Positions 41,867 through 55,039 of a DNA stretch of 64,000 bases are shown piece by piece (position 1 is the first letter of the stretch; every line of letters begins with the position of its first letter). The DNA is from Tetramitus jugosus. Its lineage: Eukaryota > Heterolobosea > Eutetramitea > Acrasida > Vahlkampfiidae. Where the stretch lies: positions 186,001 through 250,000 of the forward strand of contig OW569346.1 in the NCBI GenBank assembly GCA_937625935.1, written 5' to 3'. The notes under the pieces were generated by a model, which was not told the DNA's origin, ran no database searches, and saw nothing but the letters and a program-made list of their open reading frames with translations. A program made the translations under genes and the position numbers.

Positions 41867-43120
41867 ATGATGAAACGATTGTTCCTATTGGGTAGTGTTG
41901 CTGCAGGAGTGGGTTACTATGAATCGAGAGACGTCCACAGTCCAATCTATCCTCGAGTCATTCTGCCTGTGATGCATCGTTGGATGGACGCAGAACAAGC
42001 TCACAATTTTAGTGTCATGGCCGCATCGTTGGGCCTCACTCCCAAACTCAAGCACTCTCTCATTCCAAACGAGAGTCAAAATGATCGAATCATGTTGCAT
42101 GTTTCAGTGTTGGACATGCAATTTGACAATCCCATTGGATTGGCTGCTGGTTATGACAAGAATGCTCAGTGCATGAGTGCGTTGAGTGAGATGGGGTTCG
42201 GTTTCATGGAAGTGGGCAGTATTTGCCCATTGCCACAAGATGGCAATCCAAAGCCTAGAATCTTTAGAGCCAAGACGATCACAACAGAAGGAGCCAACAA
42301 TGAGTTGGCGTTTGATACCATTGTGAATCGATGTGGTTTCAATTCTCATGGCATGGACATTGCTGAAGAACGGTTGAAGCAATATGTGAGCCACAAGAAG
42401 AATGAGAAACAGACAAACGTGGTGTTTCCTGTTGGTGTCAACATTGGAAAGAACAAGATTAGTGATGCAGACTCTGTGGATGACTATGTCACTGGATTGA
42501 ACCGTCTCTCACCATATGCTGACTTTATGGTTGTAAACGTATCATCTCCCAACACGCCTGGTCTTCGCGGCTTACAGAACAGAGATCCAATGATGAAACT
42601 GTTGTCAGAGATTCAAAAGTTTAAAGTGAACAATGCAAATAAGAAGAAGGTGCTCATCAAGATTGCACCTGATTTAACAATGGACCAAAAGAAGGATATC
42701 GCACAATTGGCACTCGAGTATGGAATCGATGGTATCATTGTGTCTAACACAACCATTGACAGACCAAACAAGAGTCAGTTCACAAGTGAGACAGCGCGTG
42801 TGATGGATGAGACTGGTGGACTTTCTGGAAAACCTCTGTTCAGCAAATCGACTAACGTGTTGAGAGACATGTATCGATTGACAGGAGGCAAAGTTGTGCT
42901 CATTGGTGTTGGTGGTGTCATGAACGGACAGGACGCACTGGAGAAGATTGAGGCTGGTGCGAGCCTTGTCCAAATCTATACTGCATTCACTGCCAAGGGT
43001 CCATCTGTCGTAGATCAAATCAATTACGAGTTGGTACAGCTGTTGAAGCAAAAGGGTTACAAGAATGTGTCCGAGGCTGTCGGCAAAGGATCGTCCGCAT
43101 CCCAATACCCAACAAAATAA
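41867..43120 (+). CDS. Dihydroorotate dehydrogenase, class 2, mitochondrial
   Basis: 417 residues, single exon. The N-terminal MKRLFLLGSVAAGVGYY acts as a targeting/membrane segment, followed by the class-2 two-helix extension that forms the quinone tunnel (MHRWMDAEQAHNFSVMAASL). The FMN barrel contains NPIGLAAGYDKNA, the class-2 catalytic serine motif VNVSSPNTPGLRGLQ, KIAPDL, IVSNTTIDR and LIGVGGVMNG. The enzyme oxidises dihydroorotate to orotate and passes electrons to ubiquinone at the inner membrane, the fourth step of pyrimidine synthesis. All expected motifs are present. The 3' end is only 92 bp from the chosen start of the next gene. Confidence 0.95.
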   Translation: MMKRLFLLGSVAAGVGYYESRDVHSPIYPRVILPVMHRWMDAEQAHNFSVMAASLGLTPKLKHSLIPNESQNDRIMLHVSVLDMQFDNPIGLAAGYDKNAQCMSALSEMGFGFMEVGSICPLPQDGNPKPRIFRAKTITTEGANNELAFDTIVNRCGFNSHGMDIAEERLKQYVSHKKNEKQTNVVFPVGVNIGKNKISDADSVDDYVTGLNRLSPYADFMVVNVSSPNTPGLRGLQNRDPMMKLLSEIQKFKVNNANKKKVLIKIAPDLTMDQKKDIAQLALEYGIDGIIVSNTTIDRPNKSQFTSETARVMDETGGLSGKPLFSKSTNVLRDMYRLTGGKVVLIGVGGVMNGQDALEKIEAGASLVQIYTAFTAKGPSVVDQINYELVQLLKQKGYKNVSEAVGKGSSASQYPTK

Positions 43121-43212
43121 ACATGGGAAGTTTCGCATTTCCTGCAGCAACACACCAAACAAGCAAACAAAAGAGAGAACACCACCACCAGTACCACACA
43201 CAAAGATTACTC

Positions 43213-44423
43213 ATGTCCACGATGGAAACAAGACAAGAAGAGTTGTGCACAACAGAAGTGAGAGCTCTATGCTGGGGTATTCTCTCCACTGCTAACATTG
43301 CCATTAAGGTGATCGACGGCATGCACAAGTCTCCATTTGCTGTTCCAACAGCAGTAGCCAGTCGATCACTCGATAAGGCTAAAAAGTTTGCAGAGTTGAC
43401 TCGTGTTCCCAAGTACTATGGATCATATGACGAGTTGTTGAGAGATGAAGAGATTGATGCAATCTACATACCTGTGCCTACAGGATTGAGAACTTCTCTA
43501 GTTTTCAGTGCTGCCAAAGCAAAGAAGCATGTGCTGGTGGAGAAGCCATTTCTGAGTTCTGAGAATGTGGAAGAGATGAGAAGAGTTTGTCAGGAGAATG
43601 GTGTAATGTTCATGGGTATGTTCTTATTCCTTCGAAGTGCCACAACGCTAGTGAGTCTTTGCGATTGATTGACCTTGATTCTAATCCACCTTTCATTTTA
43701 ATGTGTACCTCGCAAATAGACAACACTATGTGGCTCCATCACAAGAGAACACTTGATATCAAGCAAAAGGTTGACATGTTCAACAAGGAACCTGGAACAG
43801 TTGGTGCACTCCAGAAAGCCAGAGCTAGCTTCAACTACAACTTACTTCACGTTGATCCAAACAATATTCGATTTGATCGGGCATTGGAACCATATGGTGC
43901 CTTGGGTGATTTGGGATGGTACTGCATTGGTCACATCTTGCACTTCTTTAATGAGCTACCAACCAAAGTGTGGGCAACTGCTGATTACAGCCATGACAAC
44001 GACAAGGACAAGGGTGTCATTGTGAGATGTGATGGAGTTTTGTGGTTCTCACATGGCAGAAAAGCATCATTTGACTGTTCTTTCCTGGAATGTACCATTC
44101 AAGATGCAGAGTACATTACTGAATCCAGCATTGTTCGTGTGCATGACTTTGTGATCCCATTTGAGAATGATCCGTTTGCCTTCCCTAGAGAAAAGTACGA
44201 TGCCACAACTCGTTACACAGAATCAAATGACATTGGAATTACAAAGCAACACGTGGTTGACTCTCATACACAACACGCTCAAGTGTTTGATGATTTTGCT
44301 GTTGCCTCCATTTCTCCACTTTCAAAGGAGTCACAGATATGGGCAGAGAGAACATTGGGAAACATGCGTGTTTTGGATGCACTTTTCCAATCTGCCTACA
44401 CCGAACAAGTGGTCCAACTGTAA
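43213..44423 (+). CDS. Gfo/Idh/MocA-family oxidoreductase, two exons
   Basis: Exons 43213-43615 and 43720-44423 give 368 residues. The intron is 104 bp (GTATGT...ATAG, phase 1), and the join restores GVMFMD-NTMWLHHKRT, the family's GxxxMDGTMWMHNPRT stretch. The N-terminal Rossmann part has WGILSTANIA, AVASRSLDKAKKFA and VEKPFLSS with the conserved EKP lysine. LGDLGWYCIGHI is the active-site segment. It is closest to dihydrodiol dehydrogenase/D-xylose dehydrogenase-like proteins of plants and animals. An in-frame ATG at 43123 lies 2 bp after the DHODH stop. I prefer 43213, which leaves a short leader. Confidence 0.87.
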
Positions 44424-44517
44424 CATGTCCGTGATTCGAACTGCTTTGTTGAAACTTCATCAAAAAATTTGTGCTTGTTAATTGGAATCAAAAAAACATA
44501 AAAGACCTTTGATAAGC

Positions 44518-47019
44518 ATGAAGATTCCCACAATAGGACTTGCCCTGTTTCTGCTGGTCACCACACTTCTCCTTGTTAGTCATCATCATTGTCATCATGT
44601 TTTGGCACAGACAAGCACATGTCAATTCACAACCAGTACGTAAAATGTCATTTTTTTTTGGCGCCCAATGACGAACTACGGTGAAAATCTCACACAATGT
44701 ATGATGATACATTTGGAATAAACAACAAACAACAATAACGATCTAGATGCCTTCTATCGTTTTAATGAGACGAAAGCATGTCTGGAGAGTATCGCTTTTG
44801 ACAATCAATTGCGTCAAAAAACACTGGACACCATATCCAAGACCATTCCTCTGTACGTGTTCAAGGACATTGCAAGACAATCACCTGATCCAAACATTGT
44901 TCTCAGTGTCAACATTGAACAAGGGATAAAGAATCTCGTGCAACAAGAGTCATTTGCCAATGACTATGAATTCCAACACAGTGTCGTGAGTCTGTTTCGT
45001 TCATTGAACGATGGTCACACGCTGTACTTTGCTCCCAGTTGCTATGGCAATCTGTTTTTTAAGCAGCCATTCAATCTCATTTCTCATGAGGCAGGCATGA
45101 CTGCTGCCGATGTGAAACAACAAGTCATTAGCATTGCTTCTGTGAATGAACCATTGGCCTACTTTTTGCAAACAGAATTTGGCATTGATGTGCGCCAATA
45201 CATTGGTGATCAAGTAGTCCAAATCGATGATCAAGAAGCTGTTCAGTCTTTGATTCAGTTCAGTAACACAAGTGTTGGTGGATACAAGGATCTGGGTACT
45301 CGCTTCAATGTGGCCATCAGTGGTCTGTTCATGTCCCGACAACAAAACAGAAATGGCATGCCTACCAAAGAGAGCATGACCTATGTGCTCAAAAAGTCTG
45401 ATGGATCGCAAGTAACAATTGATTTGCCATGGATTGGTGTGTCACAGGTCAACTACACTGATGCCAATGATTTTCATTCCTCATGCATGTCACAGCTAAA
45501 TGTTCACCAAGGATTTGCAAGTCCTGCTGAACAAAAGAGGTATGAAGTTGATAATTGGGACCACTTGAAGCACATTGAGGCAGTACAAGCTGCCGCCAAT
45601 GCCAACAATAATATTAAGCAACTTGTCAAGGGAGAAAAAATTTCCTACTATGAAATTAATGGAAATGTTGGTGTGATTACCATTGCTGATTTTGGGCCTT
45701 CATCAATCCCTCAATTCGCTAAAGATTTCCAAACGAGCTTATACTTTGCCAAGTTGAACAAAATTTCAAATATGATTATTGATTTGACCAATAATGGTGG
45801 TGGAGAAGAATGTTTAGGTTATGCCCTCGTCAAATATTTGTACTCTAACTCATTCAAAGAAGATTATGTGACTTTGTTTGCAAACTCTGACATGATTCAG
45901 AGCGATCTGGGTCTAGAGTTGGCCAAGGCAGGAGCACAGAAACAAGTAAGTGATAACATTTGGTCCCCACTGCATTGGAGATCAACCAATGGTGGTGTGT
46001 TTAGAGATGAATCGTGGTACTCGAAGGGTGTCGAGCATACACGTGGAGGTGTCTCGAACAAGTATACCTCATTCGTTAAAGAGAACTATTGCGCGTCATT
46101 CTTTTCGCCCTTCTACTTCGATGATGGCTCTCTGCTCAACTATCCTCTAGATGATATAATTCTAATCTCTAATGGTCGTTGTGCCAGTACTTGTGCCTTA
46201 TTTTCCAGACATTTACAGGATTCAAGAAAAGTGAAGACAGTCGTTGTAGGTGGCATCACTGGATTACACCAACAAATTGCTCAGGTTCCAGGTGGACAAG
46301 TATACGAATTCGAGGAGTTGATGGATGACATTAACAGATACAATCTCCAATCAAGTCCAAATGCACCATCTGCTCTCTTAACCAAATCTAGATTCCGATT
46401 CACAATTCGTGAGGCTTACTCCTGGACAAAAGGTCACACTAATTCTCCATTAGAGTTTTTCTTCGAAGGATCTGACTTCAGGTTACAATATTCTGAGAAG
46501 AGTGCCGTTGATCCAACTCAGGTTTGGATTGATGCTATCCAGTTTTTCACTACATGTGTCGAATCAAAAGAATGTCGGGTTCTCAACGGTGTTGGATATC
46601 AAGAATGCAATACGACCACTGGTCAGTATCTTCAAACTTGTCGCACAGCAAGCTGTTATCCAGGGTATGGCATCCACATGGGCGCATGCCTGAGTTGTTC
46701 GACAGGCTTCTATAACAACGGATCGACTCTCGAATGCCAGGCATGTACTCGTAAGCCTGCTCACTCCGAGTTTGCACCAAGCACCCTTCTGACAGACGAC
46801 AAATGTCCTTACGCTTGCATTTCAGGATATGCTCTATCAGCATCCAACGAGTGTGTATCGATTTCTGTTCCCTCTGGATTTGTAGCTATCAAGAAGGGTC
46901 TCATTGCATTTATTTCCATTGCAGCAATTGCTTTTCTAGTATCAACCATTGTGTTGGGAGCAGTTTCAGCCTTCTTATACTTCAGAAAGAGAAGTTCAGA
47001 ACACACGCGTTTGTTGTAA
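44518..47019 (+). CDS. Membrane-anchored S41-family peptidase, two exons
   Basis: Exons 44518-44635 and 44747-47019 give 796 residues (intron 111 bp, GTACGT...CTAG, phase 1). Exon 1 encodes a signal peptide (IGLALFLLVTTLLLV then VLAQTS). The ectodomain resembles fungal and protist S41 serine peptidases: NMIIDLTNNGGGEE, then SNGRCASTCALFSRHL, where the Ser after CA is the probable nucleophile, and TVVVGGITG. A Cys-rich, EGF/furin-like segment (~residues 665-735, CLSCSTGFYNNG) and one transmembrane helix (IAFISIAAIAFLVSTIVLGA) follow, with a short basic tail. It is thus a type I cell-surface or endomembrane protease. Substrate unknown. Activity is inferred from the motif. Confidence 0.82.
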
Positions 47020-47041
47020 GATGTTCAAAGCACGTTTTCCT

Positions 47042-50000
47042 TTATTTGTGAGTGATTCGAGGAAGATAGTAATGTTTCTCAACTGCACTGACCAATTCAT
47101 CGGTCTTAATAGGCTTGATTAAATATGCGTCCATTCCTGATTCTAAGGCCTCACTTACTTGTTCTTCTCGAGCATTTCCAGAAAGACCAATGATCACCAC
47201 TCGATCTCTGCCTAATTCTTTCTCTTTCTGACGTATATGCTTGGTTGCACAGAGTCCATCCATTAATGGCATCCGTATATCCATTAGGATAATTTGGATG
47301 TCAGAATGACTTTGATACAACTCTAGTGCTTCTATCCCGTTGTTGGCCACTCTACACGAGTGTCCCAAGTTTTCGAGAGCCTTCTTGAATATTCTTTGAT
47401 TGATGGTGTTGTCTTCCGTAATGAGAATGTTCAACTTTTCCTTTCTGCTCTCCGCGAGCTGTGTCATGGCAGAGCTCTTGTGTGATGGCTCTTCCAGCTG
47501 GCAGTCCACGGAAAATGAGAAACAAGTTCCCTCATTAGGAACACTCGTGACTTGTATTGAACCGCCCATGAGCTCAACCAGTGATTTCGTGATACATAAC
47601 CCTAACCCGCTTCCCGAGTAGTCTTCCTTATGTTCGAGCTGCTTGAAACGATTAAAGAGCTGACTTGTCTCACTCTTGCTCATACCGATACCTGTGTCTT
47701 GAATCGAAAAACATAGAGACGGCTTACTGCTCCTATCCACACTCACAGATATTGAGATCGAACCGTTAGAAACGTTATACTTGATCGAGTTACTTAAAAG
47801 ATTGATGACCACTTGTGTTATCCTTCCTATGTCAGCCACTACTACTTGATCAGGATCTAAATATTGAACAGAGAGAGACAATCCCTCTCTTTCAATTTCG
47901 ACCTGAAACATGCGAACAATTGAATGGAGCATTTCATTGATATGAAAGGGTGATGGACGCAAGGGAATAGGAGAGGATGAGTCAAGCTTACTGAGCAATA
48001 ACACATCATCTGCGATATTCTTCTGATGTCTCGTACAGATATCTATAGAATCCACACACTCTTTAAGTGCATACAAGTCCGATTGAGCCGCAGAGCTATC
48101 CCTCAATTTCTCTTCCAATGATTTGACAATCGATCCCATTGCTTCCAAATTTCCAAACACCCCACTCAGAGGATTTCTAATTTCGTGACACACTCTGTCA
48201 ATAAAGTCCTCCTGTTTCCTTTGGAAAATCTCTGCTTCCCGTGCTCGTTTTCGCTGGATTTCTGCAATCTTTTCTGCAGCTTCCATCTGAGCCTGGAAGA
48301 ATCTTGCATTCTCCAAAGAGATTGCTACCTGTGACACAACAAAAGATAGGACTTGTTGTCTCTGTTCATTAAACGCTCCACTCATTAAGTTGTTCTCCAG
48401 ATAGAGTAGTCCCTTGAGTTCATCTTGACGAACAATTGGCATACACAATATTGATTTACACTTGTTTGCATCAATGTATGGATGGTTTTTGAATTGTTGA
48501 CTGTCTTGTATCGCATCGTGCAAAATAATCGTTTCCTTTGTTCTCGATACGTATTCAATAATAGAACGACAACCATATCTCCATTCGGCCAATGGTATGT
48601 TGCATAGGGTTTCAATGCGCGCAGTTGATTCATCAGCTCCTTGCTGTCTGTAGTAAGCTTCAACAATATTGTCAATGATTAAAGCACCTGTTTCAGCTCC
48701 ACTCGTCTCCGTAATTATTTTCATCACATTAAACAGCAACTGCTTCATATCTATCGTACTGGATATAACTTGACTTGCTCGGACAACTGTATCGATATCC
48801 AATAGAGCTAATGAGAGATCGGAAGTCGAAGCTCGAGAGCTACTCGATCCATAAGCCTCTGTCTTGGAATAATCCATAGAAATGAGATTTCTGTGTATTG
48901 CTTGTAAGAGGTCAACTTTCCTTGTAGCACCCCACAAATCAAATGTCTTGCAAGCCTGGTCAAGATAGTGCTTTGCCAGATGAGGCTTGTTCTTTGACAA
49001 CAAAAATTGTCCGGCCAATTCATTGGCAATCGCTCCCTCTGATGTAAATCCTTGAACCTGAGCGACTTCAATTGCACGATCGTACAAGTCTAATGCATCC
49101 CAATCACCATCCAGTCGCTTCACCTCTGCCTCTATCAGCAAAAATTTATTCTCAAAGTTCTCCGAGCAATTCTGAACCCAGTCTTTAATGAGCTCTCGAT
49201 TCTTATTAAGTTTCTCCAATAGAACCCCCTTGTTGAAATGGGAAAAGGAATTGATGTTGTGCAATAACTTGCAAATGATTAGCGTTTCGTATAGACGATG
49301 TATGATTAAAGTAGATAATCCCGTCATGTATCGAATGTAATTATCAGTCGCATCTGAAATTAAATCATATGCAGTTTCAATGTCCTGATCATAGATGTAA
49401 AGTAGTATCGCTTTGTAAATGATCCAGTGACCATTCGCATAGAGTGATTTCGTTTCAACTAAAAATTTATCATTCTCGGCAAATTGATCTTCAATGCTCA
49501 TATGATATGGATATCTCCTACCCATCAAATGATACATCATCAATTGTTCCGCTTTCAAAGAATCCATACCCATTTGATTTTGAATGCCTTTCAAAAATAC
49601 AAGCATCTTGTCCAGTTCGCTCACAATAATATTGATGGGTTCTCCACGTATATAGTAAATCGATCCAATAGAAAATCGCCCATAACCCGCATACTGCAGT
49701 TCACCACTCTCCAAACCATACTTGTATCCAATGCTGATATAAACTTCGGAGTGTCGCACATGGTGAAACCAGGGAACCACCATCGTTCCAAACACATTAT
49801 ACACCTTACACTTTTGTACACCATTTCCAACAATCTCACACAGAGTGACAGCTAACTTTCCAAATTTGTAACCAAGAATTTGATCACGATGATTGTTGCT
49901 ATTAATCAAAGAAACTCCATAAAACATGTAACACAATGGAGTATCCGGTAGCCAACCGTCTTCAAGAGATTGACGCACAGTTTTTGTTACAATCAGACCG

Positions 50001-53000
50001 AATAGAGTTGGATCCCACATGTAGGCAGCTGCCAGCATTATTACTAATGTTTTGAGAGCTGTCGCGCGTGTTCCATGAGTGATTTGACATAGATGATCAG
50101 CCAATGAACTCAGTTGAGGATCTTCACCAAATCTTTCGTGGAGAATTCTTTGGATCACAGATGATTCATCTTGAATCGACTTTTGCACATTAATGACACC
50201 TTCAGCTAGCTCTACTCCAAGGATCTTCAAGGAAATTCTGCCAACATCGATGGCTTCTTTCAAATTTCCCAATAGCTGCAACTGTAGTGCCCTAATATTG
50301 TACACCTCAACTTTCTCAATATCTGAACTGACGTGCTCCAATAACAAGTCGAGAGTTTCATCCGACTTTTGATACTGAGAACTCAAATAATAGACCTCAG
50401 CCATCTCTTTGTGCAATTGAAATCCTACATCGTAATGAGTGTCCCACTGATCCGTATACCTACCTAAGAAATTAAAGCATTGAACACCTGATGTGATATA
50501 TTCTAATGCTACAGTGTACGCAGTTCTCTTTTTTGCGGTTTGTCCTGCCTTTAAGTTGATGTTGGCTAATTGTTCTATTTCATCGGTCCTTCCCTCTCCG
50601 TCATCCTGAAACAATAACTGTTTGGCTTGATTGAAGTGATCCGCTATTTCACATATATTTTCATCCACTGTGGAACTCTCATTGTGCATCTTCCATAATG
50701 TACGAGCAAATTTCCAATGAATTGTCTGCCTCTCTTGAAGCGAAAATTGAGAGTAGGCAGCCTCTTGAACTCTATCATGAGCAAACCTAAACGTTTCACC
50801 TACTATATTAACGAATCCGTTGTTCAGAGCAGGACACAAATCATCCATTAAGGTACTTCGATACTGGCCAGATAAAAGTTCCAATTTCGAAAGATAAAAC
50901 GAATTACCAAGGCAACTAGCCAACTGCAACAGCATCTTGGTCTTTCCTGAGAATTGATTGATACGATGAACCATTAAATCAATGACATTATCTGCTGCCG
51001 GAAAGTTTAACTCTCTCACATCATATTCCCATCTGTCGTCCTTGTAATAAATGACTTGTTTTTCATACAGAGTTTGAAGGAGTTGTTTCACAAAAAAAGG
51101 ATTTCCATCACATCGGGCATACACAAAATCAGTCAATGCTTTGGAATCCTCCAGTGATGAATTCAGAGTATCACTAATCCATTGATGCACATCTGCAAAA
51201 GCCAACGGAGTTAATACAATCTCTTGCACCGGTATATCATCCTTCTTCATCTCTTCCAGCGCAATCATGGCAGGACAAGATGGATTCACCTCGTTATCTC
51301 TATAGGCACCAATGAATAACATGTTTCTCACATTGGGATTCTTGAGTAGAACTTGCAATAGAATCATTGATTCGGTGTCTGCCCATTGTAGATCATCAAG
51401 AAACAGAACAATATGACTCTTTTTTGTAAACACACTCACAAAGTCTTGAAATACTAAGGTAAACCTATTCTTTGTTTCAATGAGACCAATGTCATCATGC
51501 ACTTGTTCTTGTCGTCCAATAATTTTCTCTAGTTCAGGTATAATATTTACAATAAGTTGTCCGTTCACTCCTAGGGCTTCAATCAACCGTTCTCTATACT
51601 CTGAAATAACGCTTTCAGGTTCGGCTAGTATTTGCTTAATCAGTGCTTGAAACGCTTCTGCTAAAGCACTGAGAACAATTGCTCTATTGTATTGATCAAA
51701 TTTTCCACTGATATATATTCCTCGATTCAAGGAGATGGGTTTTTCAATCTCTCTCACCTAAATAATGAAGACAAGGACAATACGGAAACGTTAGATGATT
51801 GAAACGAAAATGGATCAGATGATGGTATTTTCCATCAATTACCAACGTGATAAACGTACCAGCACCGATTTGCCTATGCCCGAATAACCTGAAACGGTCA
51901 ATACCTCAACCTTGTTCCACCTAGATCGCTCATAAGCGTCCTTCAATATACCAATCTCTTTGCTCCGACCATAAATCTTGTTCGGTATGATAAATTTCTC
52001 TGACATGTCGTTCTGTGCAATCGCAAAATAGTCAATTTTGTGATGATGCTCCCAATTGTCTCTGCACCTCCGTAAGTCTCTCAACAGTCCTGAACTGCTC
52101 TGATACCGATCCTCTGGATTCTTGTTCAACAGCTTCATGATGATATCGGACAATACTCGTGGCACAGTGCGTCTGCAACTCGTTTCCTGCTTGGACACTT
52201 CAATGGGACTCATGGGCTCCACTGCCAAATGACAGTACACTAAATCACGGGCGTCCGTCGTACTACTAAACGGCAATCGACCCAGTAACAATTGATAGAA
52301 GGTGCATCCAGTCATATAGAAATCACTCCGATAGTCAACGTTGCGATTCATGCGCCCTGTTTGCTCCGGTGATATGTATCCCAGTGTTCCCTCGAGCTTC
52401 AAATCCTTCATGTTCACTTCTCTGAGCTGTGTCGCATTCCCAAAGTCAATCACTTTGACTTGCCTGGTACGAGTATTGATACATATGTTGTCCGGTTTGA
52501 TATCTCGATGAATCGTGTTGTTCCGGTGCATTTCACTCAGTGCCTTTGATACTTGGATCGCAATGGGAAGAAAATCGGATATCGTTAATCCGTCTGGTGG
52601 TATAATGTTCGACAGGCTCTCACCTCCAAAATCGCCCATGATAATAATGGCTGTTGCGTGCAATTGATTCTGACTTAACAGTGAATTGCATCGCATTAAC
52701 CAGTAGCGAGCACTATAGTTTGATTGTTGTTTTGTTTGAGCATCCTTGCTTGCTGCAACAGTGATGGTGGTTGGCAGAGAAGAGGAGGAAGAGATGGATG
52801 AAGATGACGATGAAGAAGAAGCAGATGAAGATGATGATGGTGATTGAACAGTGTGAGAGGGCAGAGGTGTTGCTTGTAGTTGTGTGTGTTGCTCTACGAA
52901 TTGTTGTTGAATCACAGCAGAGGTCGTAGCAGCGGTCGTAGCTGCTTTAGATGAAGAGCTATGATCGATGACTGCTGCTGCTGTTGTTGTTGTTGATGTT

Positions 53001-53257
53001 GATGTCGTCATACTTGTGTTGCTGGTATGGTCGTCGTCCTCCATGACTCGACTATCCATATAGATATCATAATAGTCGAGAAAGGAAACAATGTGTTTGC
53101 AATGACGCAGCGAATAACCAATTTCGAACTCTCTCCTGAATCGATCAATGTTTCGTTGGTCCGTGTAGCGCGAGATCAATGTTTTGAGAATGAGCTTGTT
53201 GCGAGCGACTCGAAATGTAACACTCTGTCGCCCCTGGTTCAAAATCTCAATCTTCAT
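47042..53257 (-). CDS. Hybrid Ser/Thr kinase - AAA ATPase - GAF - histidine kinase - receiver
   Basis: Exon 1 is 51860-53257, the intron 51758-51859 (102 bp, GTACGT...TTTAG, phase 0) and exon 2 47042-51757, giving 2037 residues. Domains run as follows: Ser/Thr kinase (~1-400; HRDIKPDN, VIDFGNAT, GYISPEQTGRMNR) with a Ser/Thr-rich insert; AAA/MalT-like ATPase from ~430 with Walker A SGYSGIGKSVL at the exon junction and Walker B IVLFLDDLQWAD; a long helical TPR-like part; GAF (~1455-1620); histidine kinase with CHEIRNPLSG (~1653), NLLSNSIKYN, DTGIGMS and GSGLGLCI; receiver (~1905-2032) with LMDIRMPLMDG. This matches fungal CHK1/Mak2 and bacterial multi-sensor kinases. The start at 53257 (MKIEILNQ) is preferred to an upstream in-frame ATG at 53527. 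Confidence 0.92.
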
Positions 53258-53564
53258 TTTCGCTTGCTGGTGTTGGTGTTGGTGTTGGTGTTTTTTGGAA
53301 AGAGAGTGTTGTGTGTTTTTGACGGTTCTATTGATATGACGATCGACGTTGTTGATGAGATTGGTGTTGTGCGAACTCTTCACTGCGCAGGGTACGCGGC
53401 CATTCCATCGCAGATCTTCCACTAAAAAAAGCGCGCCATACCAAAACAATGCTGATTCCCGGAATAGGAAAGGTTTGAACGACAGAATTCTCGATTTCAC
53501 TGAAACATGAAGTGACGGAAATGACAAACGGAATGGTAAAAATTAAATGATATGTTCAACCAAT

Positions 53565-55039
53565 TTACTCATCTTGTGGTTCATCGCTAGTAAAAGTGTA
53601 CTCAACGTACTTTTCAACAGTAATGAGACGACGGTGTGTTTTCGAGTTCATCTCATCGCAACAGTTGCTCACTAGCCTGAGACACTTGTTTGTTGGTAGG
53701 TCACTCTCTTGGAATTGTGGTGTTGTAGGATACCAGTACACGAGTCGACCACCCATGACAAGTGCCTTTGCAGCAAACTCCAACAAGTCAAACATCAACT
53801 CTTGCACATCATACACCTCTGTAGCAGGTATGTGATCCAATTGAAACTCTTCTGGCACTGGTTTGGCATCTGCTCTTCCCACACGCCTCGCACCAGCACG
53901 AATACCATATGGAGGATCACAAATAATTGCATCAAATAGGCCTCCTCTGTAATGCTTGGCATTCGCGAATCGCCACACATGAATCTGGTTCATATCCACT
54001 CGAACCAGATCCAAACCAGCTTTCGAAGACAGATTGTATTGATCAAAATTGGACTCAATGTTAATCTTCCCGAGATGGTCTCTGTTCATTTCGATCGAAT
54101 GCTCCTTTCTTCTCCATTGTTCCTTCTTCTTCTTCTTTTTTGGTGCAGATGTATCCTTGCCTCTCAACACTCTGAAATCAATGTCACTTCCCATGACATG
54201 AGCACCGAATCGTGCCGCAGACACGATCAATGACCCAGTTCCCACAAATGGATCAATCACTAGACTATTGTTCTTGACGAGCGCTTGATTCGCAACCAAA
54301 AACGACAATGTCGCACTCATCGAAGTCGTTCCAATGTAATGCCTTCTCTTGAGTTCATATTCACCCACCAGGAATCTCGAAGATCCACCAATGAATCGTG
54401 TAAACAAGCACCGTTTCAACTGAGAACCAGTGTCATGAGTCGCCTTCTTGTAATCTTCCAAGATGTGAAATTCGTGTTGCGCTTCCTTCAATCGTATTTG
54501 ACCTCTCCATGGCAAGTGCTTGAATCGGTTCATGATCTGCACCTTGTCTTCATATGTGTGCTTGTGACCATTCGCTTCCACTTCCAACTTGAATTTCACA
54601 TCAGGTCCCATGTACGGCTCCAAATTCACTTCGCCTTGCTCTTCTACATATTTCTCAACCAACGGTATCAATTGCTCGTGACTTGTTGTGTCTGCCCAGA
54701 CATCATACACGCCTCTGTTATATATATATATATATACATATACATCACATAATGATCATTTGTTTTGCACACGTGTGTGAATAAATTTTCCATACGCAAA
54801 TGATGATTTCAGTTATGATTCTTGTCAACAACAGATACATACTTGATCAATACTGCTCTCGAGACAACATTCTTTGCATCCTGTTCGCTCGGAAACTTGA
54901 CGTACAAATAGATGGATTCACGGTTGAATTCGCTTGCGTCGTATTCGATGGGTACGTTGAACAATTGGGCACAACTATCTAATTCGGCCAATCGAAAATT
55001 GAAATGATCCAAATAAAACACAACCAAATAAGTCTTCAT
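53565..55039 (-). CDS. TRM11: tRNA (guanine10-N2)-methyltransferase catalytic subunit TRM11
   Basis: Exon 1 is 54843-55039, the intron 54715-54842 (128 bp, GTATGT, phase 2, contains a TA repeat) and exon 2 53565-54714, giving 448 residues (human TRMT11 463). The join gives SRAVLIK-GVYDVWAD. The N-terminal THUMP-like part (YLVVFYLDHFNFRLAELDS) is followed by the methyltransferase fold with DPFVGTGSLIVSAARFGA (SAM motif I) and ICDPPYGIRAGARR, the DPPY catalytic motif of N2-guanine methylases. TRM11 works with TRM112 to make m2G10 in tRNA. A Lys-rich insert (KKKKKKEQ) sits before the catalytic motif. An in-frame ATG at 55153 would add 38 unaligned residues, so 55039 is preferred. Confidence 0.92.
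54719..54736. repeat. TA dinucleotide repeat in TRM11 intron
   Basis: About nine TA units next to the intron acceptor; length-variable microsatellite type. Confidence 0.8.

Noticed and set aside
53258-53527. N-terminal extension of the hybrid kinase from an upstream ATG
   Set aside because: The 90 extra residues include a His-Gln repeat and no kinase homology. The N-lobe begins right after the ATG at 53257.
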